Assembly: GCA_023432985.1 (NCBI GenBank)
Contig: JAEZEQ010000028.1
Coordinates: forward strand, 1-22,626
Reading direction: 5' to 3'
Length of the DNA: 22,626 bases
Source of the DNA: Bacteroidota bacterium
GTDB taxonomy: Bacteria; Bacteroidota; Bacteroidia; CAIKAF01
Shown here: piece by piece, positions 1 to 8,395 of the stretch
How the letters are laid out: each line of letters opens with the position of its first letter
Numbering within the stretch: position 1 is the first letter of the stretch
Position numbers and translations under genes: made by a program
Notes under the pieces: generated by a model
The model's input: only the letters and a program-made list of their open reading frames with translations
The model's database searches: none
What the model was told of the DNA's origin: nothing

Positions 1-179
1 AAAGAAGAATAAATAATTGCATTTTTAGATTCGATATTACCTTTTTGCACGATCAAACCTTCTCCTACCACAACGAATGCTTGTAGGATTTCTTTTGATA
101 CGTTCAAGGCTAACATCGCGGTCAACACGAGGTACATCATGTTGATCATCTTCTGCCGTGGTCCACCATCACTTGCCAT
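1..179 (-). CDS. gldM: GldM/PorM, T9SS motor protein (N-terminal fragment)
   Basis: Only the first 59 codons lie in the window and the rest runs off the left edge. The start ATG is at 179-177. The translation begins MASDGGPRQKMINMMYLVLT, then continues through a hydrophobic stretch into a helix with the SKEIL motif. This is the conserved GldM N-terminus: a short cytoplasmic tail, one membrane helix (about residues 11-27) and the start of the periplasmic domain. In known systems GldM forms a periplasmic shaft anchored by this helix inside the GldL ring, and together they form the proton-driven T9SS motor. The gene follows gldL by 36 bases on the same strand, the usual order. Identification from this short piece is strong because both sequence and position match; nothing can be said about the missing C-terminus. 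Confidence 0.93.
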   Translation of the reverse strand, partial: MASDGGPRQKMINMMYLVLTAMLALNVSKEILQAFVVVGEGLIVQKGNIESKNAIIYSS

Positions 180-215
180 TTCTTAGTCGTGTATTTAAAT
201 TAGACAATTGATTAA

Positions 216-1040
216 TTAATTTCCGGAAGGACGAATGTTCATTGCAGATAACATATTACCATAAACCGTGTTCAATGCAGAAAGGTTATTTCCTAATTTA
301 GAAATTTCTTCTTTATAACGTTTGGTATCTTCCACTGAATCGTTAAGATTATTCAATAACAAGGCGATATTACCGTAAACTTTTCCGGTAGCATCCAAGT
401 AATCCTGAGAACCTTGCAATTGGATTTCGTATACATTATTCAGAGCAGAAAGGTTTTTACTTACACGTTGTAATTGTTCGCCATAGCTTTTACCTTCTTC
501 TTCGGTAGAAGACAATCCGGTTAAAGACTCAGCAGCTTTCACGTATGTTTCAGACAATTTAGAAACGGTAGCAGATGCATTTTTCACAGAGCTCACGTAC
601 TCATCCGTTGCAGAAGCGGCAGTAGCAACTTCGTTCAATTGAGAAGTATTTTCGCTAAGACGAGAAATGCTATCGCGTAGACTTTCCAATAATTCTGGAC
701 CAATTTTAGCTTCAGCCAACATTTTGTCTAATTCTTGCGTAACAGAATCTTTAAGTACAAGATTAGCTGTTCCACCAACGCCACCGCGTCCACCACGCTC
801 TTCAGCAGGCAATCCGGCTAATTCAGGATATACCAAAGTCCAGTCGATTTCTTCTTTTGGTGGTTCGAAGGCTGAGATGGCAAAAATAAGGGCTTCAGTT
901 AAAAGACCCACAGAGATCGCATAGTTAGCTCCGGGAAGGTGAAGGATTTTCATCCAAGCACCAACAATTACTACAGATGCTCCCAACCCGTAAATTAGGT
1001 TCATTACAATTTTTCCTTTTTTTGACTGCAAGAATTTCAT
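216..1040 (-). CDS. gldL: GldL/PorL, T9SS inner-membrane motor subunit
   Basis: This 274-residue protein has two N-terminal membrane helices (about residues 11-30 and 38-58) and a long hydrophilic, helix-forming cytoplasmic part. The second helix holds GLLTEALIFAISAFEPP, a GldL hallmark, with Glu49 in the membrane and Glu59 at its end. Tyr17, Lys31 and His34 lie in or beside helix 1. From the family, membrane Glu, Lys, His and Tyr residues are implicated in proton use by the GldLM motor, so this copy looks functional. The segment WTLVYPELAG (67-76) is also family-typical. The C-terminal two thirds are rich in Ser, Leu and Asn, with NLSALN-type repeats (around residues 195 and 250) suggesting coiled coil. 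It sits between gldK (127-base gap upstream) and gldM (36 bases downstream). Confidence 0.95.
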   Translation of the reverse strand: MKFLQSKKGKIVMNLIYGLGASVVIVGAWMKILHLPGANYAISVGLLTEALIFAISAFEPPKEEIDWTLVYPELAGLPAEERGGRGGVGGTANLVLKDSVTQELDKMLAEAKIGPELLESLRDSISRLSENTSQLNEVATAASATDEYVSSVKNASATVSKLSETYVKAAESLTGLSSTEEEGKSYGEQLQRVSKNLSALNNVYEIQLQGSQDYLDATGKVYGNIALLLNNLNDSVEDTKRYKEEISKLGNNLSALNTVYGNMLSAMNIRPSGN

Positions 1041-1167
1041 AACGCTTTTTTAGAATTTAAGTTTATTTCGTTTTTATTTGGTTTACTATGTTAATACAGT
1101 TCTTCTTCATACGCATAGACGTATAAAAAATACTATGTTTTCAATTTATCAAAGGGTAAGAAAGTGC

Positions 1168-2496
1168 TTATTTATAATCTTCCTTAGCACGTCCCATAAA
1201 GGTTTGTACGTTACGGAATCCGATAAATGATTTACAAGAATCTTGATATTCGTAAGAACGGGAAGAAACTTGCAGGAAGAATCCAATATCTTTCCAAGAA
1301 CCACCGCGAATAGCTTTACGTCTTTGAGCGACAGATCCACCATCTTTAGCATCTTTAGCTTCGAAATAGATATCCGGGTTCAAGTCGTGTGCGAAACTAT
1401 AGGCAGACTCGTCGAAAGCATCGCGACACCATTCAGCAACGTTTCCGGCCATACAATACAAACCATATCCATTGGGATTATAAGATTCTACTTGTACAGT
1501 TTTCGCTCCACCGTCGTCGATATAATTACCGCGAAGAGGTTTGAAGTTACCGAGGAAACAACCTTTTGAGTTACGGATATAAGGACCACCCCATGGGTAT
1601 GGAGACAATTCCAGGTTACCTCTGGCAGCATATTCCCATTCTGCCTCAGTTGGCAAGCGGAAATCGTGCACAGGGAATTCACCGCGAGACTCAAGATAAT
1701 TATTCATGAAGCTGGTTCTCCAATGCGAGAAAGCATTTGCTTGATGCCAGGTTACACCCACTACCGGATAATCATCATAAGCCGGATGCCAGAAATACAT
1801 TTTTGTATGCGGCTCATTATAAGAATAAGTATAATCGGCTACCCAAACCAAAGTATCGGGATAAATTTTCACTTTTTGCTCACGCAAGAAAGGCGAACGA
1901 TCATCCTGACCACGTTCCGGATCCGAAGCGGCCATACGATAATCTACCCACCAGTAATGGTAAACAAATTTACGTACATCCAACTCACGTTTTCCGTAAT
2001 AGCGTTCCTTCATAGGATAATACATTTCCTCGAGGGCATCAGCCTGATCCGGATCATCCCATTCTATACGGGTAGACCAATTGATGCGTGGAGGATCTGG
2101 TAAATTCAAATTCTGAATATACTCTTCATAATCCTCATCGGGAATATAAAAATCATCTATACCGGCTTCACCCAATAAGCGGCGCGCCATAGAATCACGA
2201 ACCCATTCAACGAACTGACGATATTCATTATTAGAAATTTCGGTTTGGTCCATATAAAAGGCTTCCACCGTTACCGTTTTAGATTGAGATGTGAAGTTAC
2301 TGGGCACATCCTGATCGGAAGGTCCCATATTATAACTACCCATAGGTATATACACCATACCAAAGGGATCCGGCTGATACCATTTCGGACGCCCTTGCGC
2401 TCCTACCAGTTGCCCAGCATATGGATCACCGCAGCTATACAATGTTGCGGCTACCGTTCCGGCCAAAATTATTTGTTTTACTATTTGCTTTTTCAT
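1168..2496 (-). CDS. gldK: GldK/PorK, T9SS lipoprotein with FGE-sulfatase fold
   Basis: The protein has 442 residues from the ATG at 2496. A longer reading from a TTG at 2535 is possible, but the ATG gives a clean lipoprotein signal: MKKQ, a hydrophobic stretch and the lipobox LYSC with the lipid-bearing Cys at residue 22. The body is a formylglycine-generating-enzyme-like (sulfatase-modifying factor) domain: YIPMGSYNMG near the N-terminus, RLPTEAEWEYAARG, the GNVAEWC motif, AIRGGSWKD and FIGFRNV near the C-terminus. The family is not known to act as an enzyme here: GldK forms an outer-membrane-associated periplasmic ring with GldN. The gene lies between porP (111-base gap) and gldL, matching the porP-K-L-M order. 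The gap after it holds only weak short repeats and no clear terminator, so read-through into gldL is plausible. Confidence 0.94.
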   Translation of the reverse strand: MKKQIVKQIILAGTVAATLYSCGDPYAGQLVGAQGRPKWYQPDPFGMVYIPMGSYNMGPSDQDVPSNFTSQSKTVTVEAFYMDQTEISNNEYRQFVEWVRDSMARRLLGEAGIDDFYIPDEDYEEYIQNLNLPDPPRINWSTRIEWDDPDQADALEEMYYPMKERYYGKRELDVRKFVYHYWWVDYRMAASDPERGQDDRSPFLREQKVKIYPDTLVWVADYTYSYNEPHTKMYFWHPAYDDYPVVGVTWHQANAFSHWRTSFMNNYLESRGEFPVHDFRLPTEAEWEYAARGNLELSPYPWGGPYIRNSKGCFLGNFKPLRGNYIDDGGAKTVQVESYNPNGYGLYCMAGNVAEWCRDAFDESAYSFAHDLNPDIYFEAKDAKDGGSVAQRRKAIRGGSWKDIGFFLQVSSRSYEYQDSCKSFIGFRNVQTFMGRAKEDYK

Positions 2497-2607
2497 TTTC
2501 AACACAGATTTCTTGAAAACTTTTATAAGTTGCAATTTTATGCTATTAAACGTTAGCTTCCTATACTTTTGTTTGTTTTCGTTAAAGATTTCATAAAATT
2601 TAACGAT

Positions 2608-3591
2608 TTATTGACCCCATATTTTTCTTCTGGAACCGGCGTCACGAACGTTGAAACCGCCGCCCACCTGAGGATCTACTTGTATTATGAAACAATATTT
2701 CAATAATAACTCGTGGCTACCCGAACTGAATCGTAATATGCGGGAAGTCGTTAAATCGTAGGCATAACTGGCTGTAAGGCTATGCTTGGCAGTTTTCCAA
2801 ACTACGGCACCTCCACCCAGCGATATCATATCTTGATAACGGTAAGTGATGCCTCCCCAGTATCTCTTATCCCAAATAATATTCAAATTTATATCGAAAG
2901 AAGGTACAAATTTAAAGTCGGTTTTGATGATGGCATTGGGATTAATATCCAATAAAGGATTTCCTACACCTTCAAAGGTATATCCACCCATTATATACAT
3001 ATGTCTGGCTTGCGTCATGTTTACATTCTTCGCTCTCAATCCGGGTAAATTCGATGCAGAAACACCGGCATACCAATTGTCTGCCTGATAATATACTCCC
3101 GCTCCGGCAGAAAATACCATGCCTGTTGTGCCCGGAAAATTGGGAATTAACGGGTCGTTCATAGTTCCGGGCGGATTCCAAGCCGGAGTCAACACGATGG
3201 TATTGTAAAAACCTAAGTCTAAACCAATTCCCAAACGTCCTTTGTCTCCTATTTTAAATCGGTAAGCACCGGCAACTCTTAATCCGGTATTGTTGAAAAA
3301 CCCAAGCTTATCATTAAATACGCTCAAAGCAACACCCGCATCATGCCCATTGGCAAACGGGGTTAAACTTACGTCCGCCGTAAGCTGATTCGTAAGCGGA
3401 CTCCCCGAAAAACCGGCCCACTGATACCTGTTCATTAAATTGATACAGATATCCCCATTAATCCCGGCTGCGGCCGGATTAATAAAAGCTTTATTAAAAT
3501 AAAACTGTGTAAATTGAGGATCCTGCTGAGCAAATACTCTAGAGGTAAGCATACTTAAGATCCCAAGCGCAAACAAGGTTTTAAATTTCAT
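2608..3591 (-). CDS. porP: PorP/SprF family outer-membrane protein of T9SS
   Basis: The 327-residue protein has a signal peptide (hydrophobic residues 5-17, probable cut after RVFA, residue 21) followed by the family signature QQDPQFTQFYFNKAFINPA. The remainder has alternating hydrophobic and aromatic residues, Gly-rich turns and a C-terminal strand-like end, as in the PorP/SprF beta-barrel family. These proteins lie in the outer membrane next to the GldK/GldN ring or serve individual secreted substrates. Position, directly upstream of gldK on the same strand, marks this as the core PorP copy rather than one of the many SprF paralogues that accompany adhesin genes. A possible TAATTTTG box lies 87 bases upstream. 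Confidence 0.93.
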   Translation of the reverse strand: MKFKTLFALGILSMLTSRVFAQQDPQFTQFYFNKAFINPAAAGINGDICINLMNRYQWAGFSGSPLTNQLTADVSLTPFANGHDAGVALSVFNDKLGFFNNTGLRVAGAYRFKIGDKGRLGIGLDLGFYNTIVLTPAWNPPGTMNDPLIPNFPGTTGMVFSAGAGVYYQADNWYAGVSASNLPGLRAKNVNMTQARHMYIMGGYTFEGVGNPLLDINPNAIIKTDFKFVPSFDINLNIIWDKRYWGGITYRYQDMISLGGGAVVWKTAKHSLTASYAYDLTTSRILRFSSGSHELLLKYCFIIQVDPQVGGGFNVRDAGSRRKIWGQ

Positions 3592-3678
3592 AAAATTGTC
3601 GTAAATTTTTACTCAAATACTTTACATTACGAATCGTAAACATACGAATAAAATTCTGTTAATTGCAAAACATTGATG

Positions 3679-3686
3679 CAAAATTA
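3679..3686 (-). promoter_or_regulatory. Possible -7 box (TAATTTTG) for porP/T9SS genes
   Basis: The minus strand reads TAATTTTG, matching the Bacteroidota consensus TAnnTTTG, 87 bases before the porP start. No clear TTTG -33 element is seen at the usual spacing. The AT-rich surroundings make a chance match possible. Confidence 0.3.
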
Positions 3687-3735
3687 TTTAATACTAAATC
3701 CGAAAACAACAGCTAATTTGCTGATATCAAGCAGA

Positions 3736-4908
3736 CTATAAATTTAACTTTTTTAAAGAATGTAGCCATCGTTCCGGCACTTCATTGCGTGTAGCAGCCA
3801 AATAATCTTTCTCGGAACAGGGCACGACAAACTCCGTCTCTTTATATTCTGCCTGCATATCTGCATCCAAGGGTATGCGCAGCCACCAGCGACCCGAAAC
3901 CCGATTCCGGTAAAAATACAAATGCTCGTCCCGATCGGATGTAACTTCATAACTCAGGTATTCATTCGAACTGAAATCCAAACTGTCGACCGTACGCGAA
4001 TAATACCCGTCTATCACATGCCATATAACCTGTGCCATGGCATCTGCGCCTAAGGAAAAATAAGGCGATTGTGCATCTATGTTGAAAAAACCACACATTT
4101 TTAATTTCGGACTCATCCCCATATAGCGGGCCAACCTACATAATTCCTCACCGCGCATTCCGTTCGGATGTAAAGCCAAAGCCGAAGGACAAGAACTGAA
4201 TTGCATAACCGAAGCATCTACACTTACCACATCCGCATCCCGCAAATAGGGCTCGGATTCCTCTATCTCCTGACGTATCTCGCCTATGCGCATTACATCA
4301 AAATTCAAATCGATAAACCCTTGTATTATTTTGGCCGAAACAAGATAGTTCTGATAACCCAACAAACTTACATTGAACAATTTATTGAATCGCTGAAACA
4401 AAATCTTGCTCAACCAATTCCCATTTGTTAAGTCCCCCTCCTCTTCTTCCATATCTAAAGCAGAATCGAGTACGGCCAAATTAAAATAACTATTGCGTTG
4501 CCTGTATAATTCATGTATATAATAACTGCACTTTTGCGATGTGCCCAATATTATCACCATTTTAGCCTGATCGCTGGCCCAGCCCAATGCTTTTATGACT
4601 CTGTCTTCCACCGTTTCATATTCCTCCAGATTGTCGAATGAAATATTTCCCGCATCCAGAATTTCGGGCTGATAATGCCCTTTATACAATTGGTATAAAT
4701 GCTTGCGGAGCTCATCCGGCACGCTGTTATCCGGCATTTGCGGGTTATCAAAATTTCCTAAACCTAAAAGTAGGATTTCTGCCTGCTCCGTCTCCGGAAA
4801 AGACCCTACATTGCTGAAATATCGTATATTATCTCCCAGCCGCTCATTATTAACCCCGGCCGGAAGTATGAAACCCGGCACAGGCGAAAACATATCCATC
4901 AAATTCAT
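3736..4908 (-). CDS. Degenerate ureohydrolase (formimidoylglutamase/arginase-like) protein
   Basis: This 390-residue protein keeps the overall arginase-fold layout of the Bacteroidota formimidoylglutamase-like group: a beta strand ending in LGLGNFDNP (49-57), VIILGTSQK (118-126), NLAVLDSALD (143-152), VVSVDASVM (227-235), PNGMRGEELCRLARYMGMS (248-266) and QVIWHVIDGY (293-302). Compared with active ureohydrolases, the GGxH metal motif is GTSQ, DAHxD is D148-S-A-L-D152, and SxDxD is S229-V-D231-A-S233. Asp148, Asp152 and Asp231 remain, but both His ligands and the second Asp of the last motif are gone. It is probably not a manganese hydrolase. It lies between topA and porP; from memory, a protein of this type sits near topA and gldK in other Bacteroidota. 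Function unknown. Confidence 0.8.
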   Translation of the reverse strand: MNLMDMFSPVPGFILPAGVNNERLGDNIRYFSNVGSFPETEQAEILLLGLGNFDNPQMPDNSVPDELRKHLYQLYKGHYQPEILDAGNISFDNLEEYETVEDRVIKALGWASDQAKMVIILGTSQKCSYYIHELYRQRNSYFNLAVLDSALDMEEEEGDLTNGNWLSKILFQRFNKLFNVSLLGYQNYLVSAKIIQGFIDLNFDVMRIGEIRQEIEESEPYLRDADVVSVDASVMQFSSCPSALALHPNGMRGEELCRLARYMGMSPKLKMCGFFNIDAQSPYFSLGADAMAQVIWHVIDGYYSRTVDSLDFSSNEYLSYEVTSDRDEHLYFYRNRVSGRWWLRIPLDADMQAEYKETEFVVPCSEKDYLAATRNEVPERWLHSLKKLNL

Positions 4909-4966
4909 GTCCGAAATGTACGCTGCATTTCCATATTATTCTGCCATCTAAACAGAATATATTAAC

Positions 4967-4984
4967 CGCTCTTTGTGAAGAGCG
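4967..4984 (-). terminator. Hairpin after topA, weak terminator candidate
   Basis: CGCTCTT (4967-4973) and AAGAGCG (4978-4984) form a perfect 7-bp stem with a 4-base loop, 14 bases after the topA stop on the minus strand. The following bases are GTTAATATATT rather than a clean T run, so it may terminate weakly or only stabilise the topA mRNA end. Confidence 0.4.
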
Positions 4985-4998
4985 TCCCCTTCCGAAGC

Positions 4999-7395
4999 TT
5001 AGGCCTTTTTCTTGGTGCTCGCCTTTTTCTTCGCAGCCGGCTTCTTAGCCGCAGCTTTTTTGGTCGTTTTAGGCTTTGTTTCCTTAGGCTCTGCCGCTTT
5101 TTTTCCTTTTTTCGGTGCAGGCGCCTCCGCTATGATCTGCTCTATTTCTGTCAGACTCAATTTAGCCGGATCCAAACCTTTGGGGATCTTGTAATTGTCT
5201 TTCCCCTTCTTTATATAAGCCCCGAATCTTCCGTTCAATACCGAAATATCTACATCGGGAAATTCCTGAATAATCTTATTCTTATCCGCAATGCGCTTCT
5301 CCTCTATTAAGGTCTTTGATTCTTCCAAGGTAAACTCTAAAGGATCGGCACCTTTAGGCAAGGAATAAAATTTCGATTGATGGCGCACATAGGGACCAAA
5401 TCGGCCTATACCCACCACCACTTCAGCATCTTCGAACATACCTACAGACTTAGGCAAGGCAAATAAATCTAATGCCTCTTCAAGTTGTATGGTCTCTATA
5501 CTCTGATTCTTTTGCAAACTGGCAAATTTCGGCTTCTCCTCATCCTCTACCTCCCCAATTTGCACCATGGGACCGTAACGACCAATTAATGCATATACGT
5601 TTTTTCCCGTTTTGGGATCTGTACCTAAGCTTCTCTTGCCTTTGGCACGGGCACTGTTTTTCTCGGTATATTCAACGGTTTCATGAAATGGCCCGTAAAA
5701 GTCTTTCAACATTTTTTGCCATTCAATCAGGCCTTCCGCAATCTCATCAAATTCTTTTTCGACCTTAGCCGTAAAATGATAATCCATGATTTGCGTAAAA
5801 TGCTCGGATAAAAAATCGGTCACTATAGTCCCTATATCCGTTGGCATTAATTTATTTCTATCGGCTCCCGTAATTTCTGTTTTTACCTCTTTCTGCGCTT
5901 TCCCATTGTTCAAGGTCAACACACTGTATTTCCGCTCTACTCCATCCAACTCTCTACGCTCTACATAACCGCGTTTTTGAATGGTGGTAATGGTCGGTGC
6001 ATAGGTACTTGGGCGACCTATACCCAGCTCTTCCAACTTCTTAACCAAACTTGCCTCTGTATATCGGGCGGGTGGATTTGTATAGCGTTCTACGGCTGTT
6101 ATATTTTCCCGTTCTGCCAAATCTCCCTTCACTACTTTGGGCAATAATTGGCCTTCTGCAGATTCATCTTCCTCTTCTTCATCGGTGCTCTCGAGGTAGA
6201 CTTTCAAAAATCCTTCGAATTTGATTACTTCTCCACGGGCAATAAATTTTTCTTGTATGGCACTTCCCGTGATTTCTACTACTGTTTTTTCTAATTGCGC
6301 ATCTGCCATCTGCGAGGCTACGGTTCTTTTCCAAATCAGCTCGTACAGCTTCTGAGCCCCAGCATCACTGCTCACTTGTATGTCTTCGAAATGGGTGGGA
6401 CGTATGGCCTCGTGCGCTTCTTGTGCCCCTTTGCTTTTGGTGGCATATTTGCGCGTTTCGGCATATTCTTTTCCGTATTGACGGCTAATTTGTTCCCTTG
6501 CCCCATCTATGGCCGTTTCGCTCAGATTCACCGAATCGGTACGCATATAGGTTATCTTTCCCTCTTCGTATAATTTCTGAGCCAAAGTCATCGTTCGCGT
6601 CACACTATATCCCAATTTCCGACCCGCTTCCTGTTGTAAGGTCGAGGTGGTAAATGGGGCGGCCGGACTTCTTTTCGAGGGCTTTGTTTCTACAGATGCA
6701 ATTTCGAAACTCGATTTCGCACATTGCTCAAGAAAGGCTAAAGCCTCTGCTTCGGTAGCAAAGCGCTTGTTCAACTCTGCCTTTAATCGCCCCTTGCCAC
6801 TGCGAAATACAGCACTGACCTTGAAGGAGGATTCGCTGGCAAATGCATTACGCTCCCGTTCTCTTTCAACGATTAAACGCACGGCTACGGATTGAACCCT
6901 GCCCGCCGATAAGGAAGGCTTTACTTTCTTCCATAATACAGGCGAAATTTCATACCCTACCAAACGATCCAAAACCCGACGCGCTTGTTGGGCATTTACT
7001 AAATTTATATCTATACTGCGCGGATTATCTATTGCTTTTAATATAGCCGATTTGGTAATCTCGTTGAATACAATACGCTTTGTCTTCTCTTCAGGCAATT
7101 CCAACGCCTCTTTTAAATGCCAGGCTATAGCCTCCCCCTCACGGTCTTCATCGGATGCTAACCAAATCATTTCTGATTTTTTTGCCAAACTTTTTAATTC
7201 CGAAATCACTTTCTTCTTGTCGGCACTCACCTCATAATTCGGCTCAAAATTATTCTCAACGTCAACAGATATCCCCTTTTCCGATAAATCACGCACATGC
7301 CCATAACTCGATTTTACGATAAAATCTTTACCCAAAAATCCCTCTATGGTTTTTGCTTTCGCAGGGGACTCCACTATTACTAAATTCTTAGCCAT
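4999..7395 (-). CDS. topA: DNA topoisomerase I (type IA)
   Basis: This 798-residue enzyme relaxes negative supercoils by transient single-strand cleavage. The TOPRIM domain starts at NLVIVESPAKAKTIEGFLG (4-22) and includes the acidic LASDEDREGEAIAWHL (79-94). The catalytic tyrosine is Tyr283 in ITYMRTDS. NAQQARRVLDRLVGYEISP and SAGRVQSVAVRL are further type IA signatures. Past the core there are no zinc-finger cysteines; the only Cys is at residue 225. The C-terminus instead carries topoisomerase C-terminal repeats, seen as GRYGPMVQIG, GRFGPYVRH and GRFGAYIKKG, then a 41-residue Lys/Ala/Pro tail (758-798) resembling histone H1 tails, likely for DNA binding. It lies 24 bases after the yqeY-like gene and is probably cotranscribed with it. 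Confidence 0.97.
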   Translation of the reverse strand: MAKNLVIVESPAKAKTIEGFLGKDFIVKSSYGHVRDLSEKGISVDVENNFEPNYEVSADKKKVISELKSLAKKSEMIWLASDEDREGEAIAWHLKEALELPEEKTKRIVFNEITKSAILKAIDNPRSIDINLVNAQQARRVLDRLVGYEISPVLWKKVKPSLSAGRVQSVAVRLIVERERERNAFASESSFKVSAVFRSGKGRLKAELNKRFATEAEALAFLEQCAKSSFEIASVETKPSKRSPAAPFTTSTLQQEAGRKLGYSVTRTMTLAQKLYEEGKITYMRTDSVNLSETAIDGAREQISRQYGKEYAETRKYATKSKGAQEAHEAIRPTHFEDIQVSSDAGAQKLYELIWKRTVASQMADAQLEKTVVEITGSAIQEKFIARGEVIKFEGFLKVYLESTDEEEEDESAEGQLLPKVVKGDLAERENITAVERYTNPPARYTEASLVKKLEELGIGRPSTYAPTITTIQKRGYVERRELDGVERKYSVLTLNNGKAQKEVKTEITGADRNKLMPTDIGTIVTDFLSEHFTQIMDYHFTAKVEKEFDEIAEGLIEWQKMLKDFYGPFHETVEYTEKNSARAKGKRSLGTDPKTGKNVYALIGRYGPMVQIGEVEDEEKPKFASLQKNQSIETIQLEEALDLFALPKSVGMFEDAEVVVGIGRFGPYVRHQSKFYSLPKGADPLEFTLEESKTLIEEKRIADKNKIIQEFPDVDISVLNGRFGAYIKKGKDNYKIPKGLDPAKLSLTEIEQIIAEAPAPKKGKKAAEPKETKPKTTKKAAAKKPAAKKKASTKKKA

Positions 7396-7419
7396 AAAAT
7401 GCCTCTTGATTATTTTTTT

Positions 7420-7869
7420 TTAATTACCCAATAACTTTTTCACCAGTTCAGACACCACTCGTCCATCTGCCTTACCGGCAATTTTTGTCTGCATTGCTCC
7501 CATTACTTTTCCCATATCTTTCATGCCACTTGCTCCAATTGACGCAATGGTCTCACGTATCAAGACCTCAACTTCGGCTTCACTGAGCTGTGCCGGCATA
7601 TATTTCATGATCACTTCCAATTGTGCCTTCTCCTCATCTGCCAAATCAACCCGATTCTGCTCTATATATAATTGTATGCTGTCTTTACGCTGTTTTACAA
7701 TCTTATTCAATATGGCCAACTCATCGGCTTCGGTCAACGCTTTCCCGCTGCCATCCGTTTTCGCCAACATAAATGCCGATTTTACCGCACGTAAGGCCGC
7801 TAATGCAACCGCATTTTTAGCCAACATAGCCTCCTTTATATCCTGATCTATCGAATGACTTATTCCCAT
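7420..7869 (-). CDS. GatB/YqeY domain protein
   Basis: I take the ATG at 7869, giving 149 residues, the normal YqeY length. An upstream ATG at 7920 would add 17 hydrophobic residues not typical of the family. Features include DIKEAMLAKN near the start, LRAVKSAF, a central ILNKIVKQRKDSIQLY helix, YMPAQLSEAEVEVLI and the C-terminal GxxDMGKVMGAM followed by KADGRVVSELVKKLL. The domain resembles the tRNA-binding tail of GatB and Asn/Glu-tRNA amidotransferases, but stand-alone YqeY proteins have no firmly established function. The gene precedes topA by 24 bases. Confidence 0.9.
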   Translation of the reverse strand: MGISHSIDQDIKEAMLAKNAVALAALRAVKSAFMLAKTDGSGKALTEADELAILNKIVKQRKDSIQLYIEQNRVDLADEEKAQLEVIMKYMPAQLSEAEVEVLIRETIASIGASGMKDMGKVMGAMQTKIAGKADGRVVSELVKKLLGN

Positions 7870-8056
7870 CCCCAAATTTTTTAATGAAGTAACAAAACAA
7901 TGAAAAAAAATGCAAAGCATGGCTTTTTAATTGGCCCAACTCTACCTTTTCTTCCTGAAAATGAAAAAAAAATCGCACACAATATGTTAATTATAAAGCA
8001 ATTATCTTAATTAAGGCAGAGAGTGTTTTTTTTTAGGGAAAAGAAAATTATTCCCG

Positions 8057-8064
8057 TATATTTG
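8057..8064 (+). promoter_or_regulatory. -7 promoter box (TATATTTG) for the coiled-coil/zapA genes
   Basis: TATATTTG matches TAnnTTTG exactly. A T-rich stretch at about 8026-8034 lies where the -33 element would be. Transcription would begin around 8069-8071, giving a leader of about 28 bases before the ATG at 8099; this supports that ATG over upstream candidates. The 7870-8098 gap otherwise holds only AT-rich sequence. Confidence 0.5.
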
Positions 8065-8098
8065 TGCTTTGCATGTTGAACCGCTGATAATTTTATTC

Positions 8099-8395
8099 AT
8101 GCACGATTCGAATAAAGCATTTGAAAGCTTGTCGGAAAAGGTAAAGCATCTGATTTTGGTAAATCAGGCTCTTATGTCCGAAAATAAAGCCCTGCAGGAT
8201 GCAGTACTGACGCTGAAAAATGAAAGAATGGAATTGGCTGAACAAATATCTGCGCTAAATATGTCGAAAACGCAGCCAACAGAAATGGAAATGCATTCCT
8301 TTGCTGAATTGGAAGCGGAAGCTATGAAACAGAAATTGGAAATGTTGATAGAAGAAACGGAATGGTGTATTAATGAATTGAAATCGACTGTATGA
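8099..8395 (+). CDS. Small coiled-coil protein coupled to zapA
   Basis: This 98-residue protein starts at the ATG at 8099; the ATG at 8073 hits a stop after four codons. It is almost entirely alpha-helical: heptad-like Leu/Ile/Val positions run through residues 8-55 (EKVKHLILVNQALMSENKAL and on), then a polar break with TQPTEME and a second helix, MKQKLEMLIEETEWCINEL, near the C-terminus. There is no signal peptide or membrane segment. Its stop overlaps the zapA start (ATGA), so the two are translationally coupled. The size and coiled-coil nature recall ZapB-like division proteins, but I see no sequence evidence for homology. A cytoplasmic partner of ZapA or of the Z-ring is an inference from gene coupling only. 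Confidence 0.8.
   Translation: MHDSNKAFESLSEKVKHLILVNQALMSENKALQDAVLTLKNERMELAEQISALNMSKTQPTEMEMHSFAELEAEAMKQKLEMLIEETEWCINELKSTV

Noticed and set aside
1041..1167. Short repeats between gldK and gldL (ATACG/CGTAT stem at 1109-1124, repeated TACTATG)
   Set aside because: The stem is only 5 bp with no T run, and short AT-rich repeats are expected by chance here; a near-match promoter (TACCCTTTG, one base too long) was also not accepted.
1666..2103. Plus-strand open frame of 145 codons opposite gldK
   Set aside because: It is the antisense shadow of a well-supported gene, has low-complexity Ile/His-rich translation and no recognisable motif.
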